Positions 17,847-25,848 of a stretch of 64,000 bases of DNA are shown in pieces. The notes beneath the pieces are model-generated. The model searched no databases. It was not told the DNA's origin and saw only the letters and a list, made by a program, of their open reading frames with translations. How positions within the stretch are numbered: position 1 is the stretch's first letter; the number at the start of each line of letters is the position of its first letter. Made by a program: the position numbers and the translations under genes. The stretch is from Tissierella praeacuta_A (GTDB lineage: Bacteria; Bacillota; Clostridia; Tissierellales; Tissierellaceae): contig NZ_JBEBOY010000002.1 of the NCBI RefSeq assembly GCF_040396155.1, positions 62,001 to 126,000 on the forward strand, in the 5' to 3' direction.

Positions 17847-18809
17847 GTGGATAAATCGTTTATAGAAAGATTAGAAAATATGCCAGTTCCTGTTTTACCT
17901 ACTATGGTTGGAGTTTTAACTTTATCTAATGTATATCAAGGTTTAGGTTTTACTGGAATACGACATGGATTTATGTGGCTTGGAACCTGTATCTGGATTC
18001 TTTATCTAATAAAGATTTTGAAATACCCTAAGACATTTCTAAAAGAATATACTACTACAGTTCCAAGTAGTTTATATGCTGGTTTTACAATGGTTATGAT
18101 GCTTTTAGGCAGTTATTATTTTGCTTTTAATAAATCTTTAGGAAAAGGAATTTGGTTAATTGGATTGAGTCTTCACGTAATTCATATCCTTATATTTACT
18201 TATAGAAATATAGTTAAAAATTTTAATAAGGAAACTTTTTTGCCTAGTTGGTTTGTTACTTATAATGGTATTATGGTTTCCGCAGTAGTAGGTGGAGCTA
18301 TGAATGAGCCATTTATCATTAAGATAGTTGTTTATTATGGTATTGTTGTTTATCTATTACTTTTACCTTTTATACTTAATAGATTGATAAAAGTAGAAGT
18401 TAAAGCACCGGTTTATCATACAATGGCAATTTTATTGGCACCGTGTAGTTTATGTTTAGTGAGCTATTTAAATAATATAGAAAATCCAAATTCATATTTA
18501 GTATTTGGTCTTTATTTTGCAGTTCTTTGTTCATTGGCTTTTGTAATTTATAAATTGCCAAGGTTCTTTTCCTTTGATTTTGCACCAAGTTATGCAGGAA
18601 TGACTTTCCCAATGGCAATAGGAATTGTTGCTTCTCTACAAATGTCCAAATTTATAGGAGGACTTGGATATGAGAAATTATCTATTGCTATTAAACAATT
18701 AGCTGGATTTCAAATTTATTTAACTACTGCCATAATAGGCTATGTATTAATTCAATTTTTAATAATGTTTTTGGGAAGTAAAAAGAAAATAAGTAAAGAA
18801 TTAGTATAG
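17847..18809 (+). CDS. TDT/SLAC1-family membrane transporter (TehA-like)
   Basis: The 320-residue protein has about ten hydrophobic segments and starts ERLENMPVPVLPTMVGVLTL, the N-terminal style of the tellurite-resistance/dicarboxylate transporter group. Relatives move anions such as sulfite, chloride, nitrate or malate. The start is GTG at 17847 because AGGGGGA lies just before it; the longer frame would overlap the previous gene. As the last gene of the asr/nar operon it is a good candidate for sulfite, nitrite or nitrate movement across the membrane. The substrate is inferred from context alone. Confidence 0.75.
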   Translation: MDKSFIERLENMPVPVLPTMVGVLTLSNVYQGLGFTGIRHGFMWLGTCIWILYLIKILKYPKTFLKEYTTTVPSSLYAGFTMVMMLLGSYYFAFNKSLGKGIWLIGLSLHVIHILIFTYRNIVKNFNKETFLPSWFVTYNGIMVSAVVGGAMNEPFIIKIVVYYGIVVYLLLLPFILNRLIKVEVKAPVYHTMAILLAPCSLCLVSYLNNIENPNSYLVFGLYFAVLCSLAFVIYKLPRFFSFDFAPSYAGMTFPMAIGIVASLQMSKFIGGLGYEKLSIAIKQLAGFQIYLTTAIIGYVLIQFLIMFLGSKKKISKELV

Positions 18810-18834
18810 TTTGAAATTATATTTTTTATTGCTT

Positions 18835-18864
18835 AAAATGGAATTCTTAGGTGAATTCCATTTT
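18835..18864 (+). terminator. Terminator of the asr/nar operon
   Basis: AAAATGGAATTC (18835-18846) pairs perfectly with GAATTCCATTTT (18853-18864) around TTAGGT, with a T-run. Confidence 0.85.
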
Positions 18865-18939
18865 TTATGTGGAAAGATTACAATGAATGGGATATCCTAA
18901 ATATATAATTGTATGGTAATTAGAATAAGAGGTGAAGAA

Positions 18940-19632
18940 ATGTATAAGGTATTTGTAGTAGAAGATGATGAAAAAATTTTAAAACTTATTAGAGATAAAT
19001 TAGAAAGATATAACTATACTGTAGTTACAGTAAAGGACTATTCCAATATAAAAGGAGAATTCATAGAAGAAAACCCACATCTAGTTCTTTTAGATATAAA
19101 TTTACCTAATTATGATGGGTTCTTTTGGTGTAGGGAACTGAGAAGTATATCTAAGGTACCTATTATATTTATATCAGCTAGATTTTCAGATATGGATCAA
19201 GTACTAGCAATAGAAAATGGTGGTGATGATTATATTATAAAACCATTTTCCTTTGATTTATTATTAGCAAAAATAAAAGGAGTAATAAGAAGAACCTATG
19301 GAGAATATGCGGGAGATGTTTCTAAAGATATTTATGAAATAGATGGGGTATATTTATATAAAAGCCAATCAACAGTTGAATGGCAAGGGAGAAAAATAGA
19401 ATTAAGTAAGAAGGAATTTGGGTTATTATATATACTTATGTCGAATATAAATAAAATAGTATCGAGAGAAATTTTATTAGAAGAATTATGGGATGATGTA
19501 GAGTTTGTTGATGATAATACTTTATCAGTAAATATTACAAGGCTTAGAAAGAGATTAGAAGATATTGGAATAAAAGACTGTATTCAGACAAAAAGGGGTC
19601 AAGGATATTCGATGATAAAGACATGGGATTAG
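18940..19632 (+). CDS. BceR-like OmpR-family response regulator
   Basis: The 230-residue product has a receiver domain (acidic pair EDDE near 8, phosphoacceptor Asp in LLDINLPNYDG at about 50, Lys in IIKPF at about 100) and a C-terminal OmpR winged helix. ATG 18940 is preferred over 18913 because GAGGTGAA precedes it. The matching kinase is not next door but five genes downstream (23901). Downstream DNA carries two TGACA-N4-TGTAA sites of the type bound by BceR regulators, one before the glycolipid operon and one before BceAB, so this protein probably controls both. Confidence 0.85.
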   Translation: MYKVFVVEDDEKILKLIRDKLERYNYTVVTVKDYSNIKGEFIEENPHLVLLDINLPNYDGFFWCRELRSISKVPIIFISARFSDMDQVLAIENGGDDYIIKPFSFDLLLAKIKGVIRRTYGEYAGDVSKDIYEIDGVYLYKSQSTVEWQGRKIELSKKEFGLLYILMSNINKIVSREILLEELWDDVEFVDDNTLSVNITRLRKRLEDIGIKDCIQTKRGQGYSMIKTWD

Positions 19633-19650
19633 ATAAGTTTAGATTGAATC

Positions 19651-19697
19651 TGACAGGATTGTAAGATATATTTTTCACTTGAAAGGGAAATCAATAG
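19651..19697 (+). promoter_or_regulatory. BceR-type operator and conserved promoter block, copy 1
   Basis: TGACA (19651-19655), four bases, TGTAA (19660-19664), then 14 bases and the block TTGAAAGGGAAATCAATA. The arrangement is the same as at 24976-25021. It lies in the 195-base gap before the glycosyltransferase operon. The TNACA-N4-TGTAA form is the published type of binding site for BceR-like regulators. A small hairpin, AATAGA with TCTATT, follows. Confidence 0.75.
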
Positions 19698-19827
19698 ATA
19701 ACCTCTATTTAATTTTATATAGTATAGTAAGTGGATTAAATAAATTTAAATGCAGTAGTCCTAATTTAAATTTCGTTATATCTAATGACATATTATTTGA
19801 GGTTAAGGCAGTAAAGGAGGAAAAGAT

Positions 19828-20961
19828 ATGAAAAAGGTATTGATATTTACTGCATCTATAGGTGGTGGTCATAATGAGGCTGCATCTTGTTTAGAAAAAG
19901 AGTTTAAAAAACATGGTTTTATAGTGAAAAAATTAGATGCTTTACTGGAAATAAACAAAACCTTGGATGCATTTATAATTGGTTCTTGCAAAGTTTTAGT
20001 TAATAATTTTCCTAAATTATACGGAAGTCTATACAGTATTAGCAATAAAGAAAAATCCAATAAGTTAATTACACATTCTTTTTCAAGGATTTCCAGAGAG
20101 AAGATTTATGATATAATCTTACGAGAAAATCCTGACTTAATTATATCGACTCATGCCTTTATGGTAGGAGTAATAGGATCTTTGAAGGAAAGGGGACTAA
20201 TAAATATACCTTTTATTTCAATAGTAACAGACTATGAAGCGCACCGAACTTATATAGATAAAAATGTAGATGCATATATTGCAGGTAGTGATTATACAAG
20301 CAGGACATTAATGAAACAAGGAATATCTAGAGATAAGATATATTCATATGGTATACCTATTAAGGAAGAATTTCTAAGAAGATTTAAACCAATTCATTTG
20401 AAATCAACTTCATTTCAGATTTTACTTATGGCAGGCAGTTTAGGACTTAAAGGAATGAAAAAGGTATTGAGAAATATTGTTCAAATGGAAGGGGACTATA
20501 ATATTGTAACAATCTGTGGTAAAAATAGAAAACTACAAGCAAGTATAGAGAAAGAATATATGGAATTAATAGAAAGCAATAAACTTACTGTATATGGATT
20601 TACAAATAATATTCCGTTTATTATGGAAAATTCCGATATAATCATAACGAAACCTGGAGGATTGACTATTTCTGAATCAATAGCAAAACAACTACCTATA
20701 ATTATTCCCTATTATATTCCGGGGCAAGAAAAAGAAAATCTTGAATTTTTGCTTAGAGAGGGACTAGCTATATATGTGCCTGAAGTAGATTCCATTAAAG
20801 GCCTTTTAGAATCTATAATGAAAGAGCCAGAAATATTGAATATTATGAAAAAGAACATGGAAGAAAGGTATAATAAGTCTTGTCTTGATAATATTATTTA
20901 TCTTAGCGAGAATTTAATTGAGAATTGTAACTATAGAATGGAATTAGGATATGGCTCATAA
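19828..20961 (+). CDS. Processive diacylglycerol glycosyltransferase-like protein 1 (MGDG synthase/UgtP family)
   Basis: The 377-residue GT28-type enzyme begins KKVLIFTASIGGGHNEAA, the N-terminal glycine/His motif of monogalactosyl- and glucosyl-diacylglycerol synthases. Its donor-binding part holds TKPGGLTISESIA (about 273-285) and a GQEKEN segment. Such enzymes add sugars to diacylglycerol on the inner membrane face and supply glycolipid or lipoteichoic-acid anchors. AAAGGAGG precedes the ATG. It is the first gene after a BceR box and overlaps a paralogue by 11 bases. Lipid and sugar specificity cannot be read from the sequence. Confidence 0.82.
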   Translation: MKKVLIFTASIGGGHNEAASCLEKEFKKHGFIVKKLDALLEINKTLDAFIIGSCKVLVNNFPKLYGSLYSISNKEKSNKLITHSFSRISREKIYDIILRENPDLIISTHAFMVGVIGSLKERGLINIPFISIVTDYEAHRTYIDKNVDAYIAGSDYTSRTLMKQGISRDKIYSYGIPIKEEFLRRFKPIHLKSTSFQILLMAGSLGLKGMKKVLRNIVQMEGDYNIVTICGKNRKLQASIEKEYMELIESNKLTVYGFTNNIPFIMENSDIIITKPGGLTISESIAKQLPIIIPYYIPGQEKENLEFLLREGLAIYVPEVDSIKGLLESIMKEPEILNIMKKNMEERYNKSCLDNIIYLSENLIENCNYRMELGYGS

Positions 20962-22057
20962 TATAGATATATTAATTTTAACAGCTGGTTTTGGATCGGG
21001 ACATCTTTTAGCTGCTAAGGGAATTAAAGAGAGTATAGAGAAGGCGGATAAAACATTAAACATAGAGATTGAAGATGCTTTTAAGATATCTATACCTAGA
21101 TTGTCTGATGCTATGTATAGAAGTTATAATATTTTAATAAGGAAAAATACAGGATTATATAATTATTTTCATTATAAAGATAATGAAAAACCAAAAGATA
21201 ATGCTAAAAAATTTTCAAATAAATATATTATAAATAGATTAAAAAATCATATTATAAATATTAATCCTAAGTTAATTATTTCAACATTTCCAGTAATATC
21301 CCAGTATCTTTCAATATTAAAAGATAAAGATGAAATCTCAGTTCCATTGATTACTTGTATTACAGATGTAGTTAATGGATGGGAGTGGATAACAACTAAT
21401 AGTGATATGTATTTTGTTGCAACAAAACATGTTAAAAATAATATGTTAGATATGGGGATAGAAGATGAAAAGATTACTGTTACAGGTATTCCATTGAGAA
21501 AAGAATTTTTAGAGTTGCCAAGACCTATAAATAATATTAAATTGCCGCAAAATAATAAACTTATAATGATTATGGGTGGCGGTATGGGATTAGTTCCAGA
21601 GGATGATATGTTTTATCGTTGGATTAATGGAATAAATAATACTAAGACCTTAGTATTGACAGGGAATAATCAGAATCTATATAAATCTATATCTAGATTG
21701 GAATTAGAAAATATTATAACTTTTAGATATACCAATGAAGTACCTTCCCTTATGGCACAATCAGATTTGTTAATAAGTAAAGCAGGAGGTATTACTTTAT
21801 TTGAGGCTATTTCTTCTGATTTACCTTTCATTGCTTATGAGCCAAAATTAGGTCAGGAAATAGAAAATGCTGAGTTTATTTATGAAGAGAAAATAGGCAG
21901 TGTAGCTTCAGATATGGAAGAATTAAAAAGGATTATTCTAGAATTAATCAATGATGAAAATAAGATTAATATATATAAAACAAATATAGAAAAAATTAAA
22001 GAAAATATAAATATGGACATTTTAGCAGATAAAGCTATTAGTTTATTAAGAGAATGA
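20951..22057 (+). CDS. Processive diacylglycerol glycosyltransferase-like protein 2 (MGDG synthase/UgtP family)
   Basis: The 368-residue paralogue of the preceding gene starts IDILILTAGFGSGHLLAAKG and has the donor motif SKAGGITLFEAISS (about 277-290) followed by GQEIENAEF. The ATG overlaps the upstream stop by 11 bases, so translation is coupled. The two enzymes are clearly diverged and may add successive sugars, or use different acceptors. An ATG is supported by continuity of the N-terminal beta strand; the Shine-Dalgarno is weak, as expected for coupling. Confidence 0.82.
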   Translation: MAHNIDILILTAGFGSGHLLAAKGIKESIEKADKTLNIEIEDAFKISIPRLSDAMYRSYNILIRKNTGLYNYFHYKDNEKPKDNAKKFSNKYIINRLKNHIININPKLIISTFPVISQYLSILKDKDEISVPLITCITDVVNGWEWITTNSDMYFVATKHVKNNMLDMGIEDEKITVTGIPLRKEFLELPRPINNIKLPQNNKLIMIMGGGMGLVPEDDMFYRWINGINNTKTLVLTGNNQNLYKSISRLELENIITFRYTNEVPSLMAQSDLLISKAGGITLFEAISSDLPFIAYEPKLGQEIENAEFIYEEKIGSVASDMEELKRIILELINDENKINIYKTNIEKIKENINMDILADKAISLLRE

Positions 22058-22074
22058 CAAAGAAGGATGATTAA

Positions 22075-22848
22075 ATGAATAGTTATAGAACAATAGGCAT
22101 ATTAGCCCTAGGGGTTTTAACATATATTATTTTAGTTAGTTTTTATTTTAGAAAAATTTCTGCAAAGGTAAGAAGGAAATTTGTTGATTCTAAAGATATA
22201 TTTTTGACCTTTGATGATGGACCAAATCCAGAGTATACTTTAAAAATATTAGATTTACTTAAAAAATATAAAATTAAAGCTACATTCTTTATAGTGGCAC
22301 AAAAGGCTGATGAGAACAAAGATATAATATATAGAATTATAGAAGATGGCCATGCATTGGGACTTCATTCTAATAAACATAGTAATCCATGGTTAAGGAC
22401 TTTTTGGCAGATTAAACAGGATTTCCAAAAATCAATTAAAGTTTTTGAGAAACTAAATTACCCAGTAAGGTACTATAGGGCACCTTGGGGGCTTTTTAAT
22501 CCATTTACTTATTATTATTCACATAAGTATGGACTTAAGTCTGTGTTGTGGTCAATAATCACCAATGATTGGATGCCTGATACCAATGTGGACAAGATTG
22601 TCAACAAGGTTCTTGATAATGTACAAAATGGAGATATAATAGTCCTTCATGATAGTAATCATAAGGCTAATATTGATAATGGAGCACCAAAGAATACCAT
22701 AGAAGCTTTAAATATAATCTTACCAGTTTTAATAGAAAGAGGATTTCATTTTGGAACTATAGATGAAGGATTTAAGTTTGAAGCAATAGAAAAAGGAGTG
22801 CTGGATCATATTGATGAAGGAACTTATCTATCAGGTGCTGATATATGA
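22075..22848 (+). CDS. Membrane-anchored polysaccharide deacetylase (NodB domain)
   Basis: The 257-residue product has an N-terminal membrane segment (about 7-24) and a full NodB fold: FLTFDDGPNPE (catalytic Asp pair, about 43-53), the metal histidines in LGLHSNKHSN, RAPWG, and LHDSNHK. It would remove acetyl groups from peptidoglycan or another N-acetylated glycan outside the membrane, a common way to resist lysozyme and cationic peptides. It lies between the glycosyltransferases and the flippase-like gene and overlaps the latter by four bases (ATGA). Confidence 0.88.
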   Translation: MNSYRTIGILALGVLTYIILVSFYFRKISAKVRRKFVDSKDIFLTFDDGPNPEYTLKILDLLKKYKIKATFFIVAQKADENKDIIYRIIEDGHALGLHSNKHSNPWLRTFWQIKQDFQKSIKVFEKLNYPVRYYRAPWGLFNPFTYYYSHKYGLKSVLWSIITNDWMPDTNVDKIVNKVLDNVQNGDIIVLHDSNHKANIDNGAPKNTIEALNIILPVLIERGFHFGTIDEGFKFEAIEKGVLDHIDEGTYLSGADI

Positions 22849-23870
22849 AGAAGATAGTAAATTATATTATTCTAATATTTTTATTAGGATTAACAGCATG
22901 GATATTAATTTCTAATAATGATTTTTCAGAATTTCCTATATTAATAGAGAAAACAAATAAAAGTTTTATATTATTAGCTTTTCTTTGTATGATATTGTTT
23001 TGGATATGTGATGCTTTTATAATTCATAAAATGAAGAAAATTCTAAATATTAAAGGAGGATTTGGTTCCTCCTTTAAACTTGCTATGATAGGTCAATATT
23101 ATGGGGCAATTACTCCATTTGCAACAGGTGGACAGCCCGCGCAGGTATATTTATTAGCAAATGATGGGGTCCAAGTAGGGACTGCTTCTTCATTATTAAT
23201 AACTAAATTTTTAATATATCAGCTGGTAGTTACATTTTATTCTGCATTTATGTTTATACTAAAATTTAGATTAATATCAGGAGAGGCAAAACTAGCCATT
23301 CCTTTCATAATAACTGGATGTTTTTTAAATTTTTCTGCATTGTTAATAATAATGGGATTCTTTTTTAATGAAAGATTATTTAAGAAAATATTTACTAAGA
23401 TTTTTAACCTTGGGTATAAAATAAAACTGGTAAAGGATATTAAAAATCAAGAGGATAAACTAGATAAGTATCTTATGGATTTCAAAGAAAGTATAGATAG
23501 GATGAGAGAAGATAAGAAGAATACTTTCATGTTGATCTTAGCTACATTTATTCAATTAACATTTTATTTTTCAATAACTTATTTTGTATATTTGGCAGTT
23601 GGACTTAGGGGTGAACCATATTCTAATATTATTGGAATACAGTCCTTACTTTATATGGCAGTATCTTTTATGCCTACTCCTGGGACCATAGGTGTAGCTG
23701 AAGGTGGATTTTATATTTTATATAGTAGTATATTTCCAGATAATACTTTAACCTTTACTATGTTATTGTGGAGATTTATAGACTATTATTTTGGGATTAT
23801 AGTTGGTGGATTATTTACATTATTTGATTTTATTATTAGAAAAAGTAAGATTAGTCATTCTAAGGCCTAG
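22845..23870 (+). CDS. Lysylphosphatidylglycerol synthase-type flippase domain membrane protein
   Basis: The 341-residue protein has about eight membrane segments with the family marks GQYYGAITPFATGGQPAQ (about 80-97) and FMPTPGTIGVAEGGF (about 271-285). These belong to the UPF0104/YbhN group, which matches the N-terminal flippase half of MprF and lacks the lysyl-transferase half. In this operon it may flip the glycolipid made by the two upstream enzymes. It overlaps the deacetylase gene by ATGA. Thirty bases separate it from the kinase gene. Confidence 0.82.
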   Translation: MKKIVNYIILIFLLGLTAWILISNNDFSEFPILIEKTNKSFILLAFLCMILFWICDAFIIHKMKKILNIKGGFGSSFKLAMIGQYYGAITPFATGGQPAQVYLLANDGVQVGTASSLLITKFLIYQLVVTFYSAFMFILKFRLISGEAKLAIPFIITGCFLNFSALLIIMGFFFNERLFKKIFTKIFNLGYKIKLVKDIKNQEDKLDKYLMDFKESIDRMREDKKNTFMLILATFIQLTFYFSITYFVYLAVGLRGEPYSNIIGIQSLLYMAVSFMPTPGTIGVAEGGFYILYSSIFPDNTLTFTMLLWRFIDYYFGIIVGGLFTLFDFIIRKSKISHSKA

Positions 23871-23900
23871 TAGATGGCTAACACATGGGAGTAGATAAAA

Positions 23901-24965
23901 TTGAAATTTAAAGATTATATAAAAGACAAACTCTTATATATTGTTATTTATTTTATAAGTATATTTTTAGTTATAGCAGTAATGATGTTGGATATTATAA
24001 TTAGAAAAGACAGATTGAATATAGCAAATATTATTTATAGTATTATTCTAGCATCTATAGGGTTAGGAGTAGTAATATTGTTGGAATATATTAAGAAAAA
24101 AAGATTTTACGCCCCGATTAACTATTGTCTAGAAAAAGATGAAGATCTCCAATATATTTATAATATCCCTGATAATATTAATAATGAATATGATTTCTTG
24201 AAGCAAATCTTAGTAAGAGATTATAATATTTATATAAATACATTGGAGAAATATAAGAAGACTACAAAGAGTCAAATGGATTTTAATAATATATGGATTC
24301 ACGCAATGAAAACTCCTGTGTCTGTAATAAGGCTTATGCTAGAAAATGAGAAAGATAAAAACATAGATGAAAACACTAGAAAAAGTTATGAAAGTATAGA
24401 GGAAGAAATAGAAAAATTAGCTCATGGATTAGAGATGGCTTTATACACCCTTCGGATAAATGATTTTGGACTTGATTTTAAAGTAGAAGATATATCTTTG
24501 TTGGAAATAGTAAGAACTGTGATTAATGAAAATAAATCTACTTTTATAGTAAATTCCATATATCCTAAGGTTCTTTCGCGAGAAGATATATTTGTAAAAA
24601 GCGATAAGAAATGGGTAAAATTTGTTATTAGTCAAATAATATCTAATGCTATAAAATATTCAAAAGTAAAGGAAAGTGAAAACAAGGATATAATAATAAA
24701 GATTTATAAGGAAGATGATAATACTATAGTTTCCATAAAAGATAGTGGAGTTGGAATACCAAAGGTAGATTTAGAAAGAGTATTCGATCCTTTCTTTACA
24801 GGTATAAATGGCAGAAAGTATTTAGAATCTACGGGAATGGGATTATATCTATCTAAAGATATATGTAGTAGATTGGGACATGGTATAAATATAGACTCCA
24901 TTGAAGGAGAAGAAACTATGGTTAGTATTACATTTTATAGTGGAAAGAGCATTTATAATTTATAA
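23901..24965 (+). CDS. BceS-like intramembrane-sensing histidine kinase
   Basis: The 354-residue kinase has two N-terminal membrane helices (about 13-33 and 39-60) with almost no loop between them, typical of kinases that sense through a partner ABC transporter. The phosphorylated His is in WIHAMKTPVS (about 134), and the ATPase domain shows the N box ISNAIKYSK, DSGVGIP and GMGLYLS. The start is TTG at 23901, with GGGAG nine bases upstream; no ATG is available. Its response regulator gene lies at the far side of the glycolipid operon (18940) and the BceAB transporter follows. Confidence 0.85.
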   Translation: MKFKDYIKDKLLYIVIYFISIFLVIAVMMLDIIIRKDRLNIANIIYSIILASIGLGVVILLEYIKKKRFYAPINYCLEKDEDLQYIYNIPDNINNEYDFLKQILVRDYNIYINTLEKYKKTTKSQMDFNNIWIHAMKTPVSVIRLMLENEKDKNIDENTRKSYESIEEEIEKLAHGLEMALYTLRINDFGLDFKVEDISLLEIVRTVINENKSTFIVNSIYPKVLSREDIFVKSDKKWVKFVISQIISNAIKYSKVKESENKDIIIKIYKEDDNTIVSIKDSGVGIPKVDLERVFDPFFTGINGRKYLESTGMGLYLSKDICSRLGHGINIDSIEGEETMVSITFYSGKSIYNL

Positions 24966-24975
24966 ATAATTAATA

Positions 24976-25021
24976 TGACAGTTTTGTAAGAGATAATTAA
25001 AACTTGAAAGGGAAATCAATA
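24976..25021 (+). promoter_or_regulatory. BceR-type operator and conserved promoter block, copy 2
   Basis: TGACA (24976-24980), four bases, TGTAA (24985-24989), 14 bases, then TTGAAAGGGAAATCAATA. Spacing and core are the same as at 19651. It precedes the BceA gene at 25081. Confidence 0.78.
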
Positions 25022-25035
25022 TGATGATTTCCCTT
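25008..25035 (+). terminator. Hairpin in the BceAB leader (terminator or attenuator)
   Basis: AAGGGAAATCA (25008-25018) pairs perfectly with TGATTTCCCTT (25025-25035) around 6 bases; AATTTATT follows. It could end the kinase transcript or fold in the BceAB leader. Its left arm is part of the block shared with 19680-19696. Confidence 0.5.
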
Positions 25036-25080
25036 AATTTATTATGATATATATAGAAAAACAAATTAGGAGGTAATGAA

Positions 25081-25848
25081 ATGACAGTATTGCAAACTAA
25101 AGATTTATCTAAAATATATGGTAGTAAAGGTAAGGGTATATCTGTAAAAGCATTAGACAATCTTAATATGAATATAAAAGAAGGAGAATTTGTGGGGATA
25201 ATGGGACCTTCCGGCAGTGGTAAAACCACATTGTTAAATATCCTTGCTACTATAGATTCCCCATCTTCTGGAGAAGTTTTAATAAATGGAGAAAATCCTT
25301 ACAGGTTAAACGAAGATAAGTTAGCTATATTTAGAAGAAAGAATTTAGGATTTATATTCCAAGACTTTAACTTATTAGATACATTATCAGTAAAAGAAAA
25401 TATTATACTTCCTTTAGTATTGGAGGGGTATCTAAAAAGAGAAATAGAGAAGAAACTAGATGAAATAACATCAGTATTAAATATCAAAGAGATTTTGGAT
25501 AAAAGAACCTATGAAATATCAGGAGGTCAACAACAGAGAACTGCTTGTGCAAGAGCATTGATAAATGACCCTGCCATTATATTAGCAGATGAGCCTACTG
25601 GAAATTTAGATTCTAAAGCATCATTTGATTTAATGAGCTCCTTAGAAAATATAAATGAAAAAAGGAAAGCTACTATAGTAATGGTAACACATGATGCCTT
25701 TGCTGCAAGTTTTTGTAAGAGAATAATAATGATAAAAGATGGAAAGTTCTTCGCTGAAATAGTTAAGAGTTCTAATAGACAGATATTCTTCAAAGAAATA
25801 TTAGATGCCCTATCCCTTCTTGGAGGTGGATATAATGAAAATCTCTAA
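25081..25848 (+). CDS. BceA-like ABC transporter ATPase
   Basis: The 255-residue MacB/BceA-type ATPase shows Walker A GPSGSGKTT (about 42-50), signature SGGQQQR (about 146-152), Walker B IILADEPTGNLDS and the switch His in VTHD. AGGAGG precedes the ATG. The permease gene overlaps its end by 14 bases. With the permease and the BceRS-like pair it forms the usual antimicrobial-peptide detoxification and sensing module. Confidence 0.93.
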   Translation: MTVLQTKDLSKIYGSKGKGISVKALDNLNMNIKEGEFVGIMGPSGSGKTTLLNILATIDSPSSGEVLINGENPYRLNEDKLAIFRRKNLGFIFQDFNLLDTLSVKENIILPLVLEGYLKREIEKKLDEITSVLNIKEILDKRTYEISGGQQQRTACARALINDPAIILADEPTGNLDSKASFDLMSSLENINEKRKATIVMVTHDAFAASFCKRIIMIKDGKFFAEIVKSSNRQIFFKEILDALSLLGGGYNENL

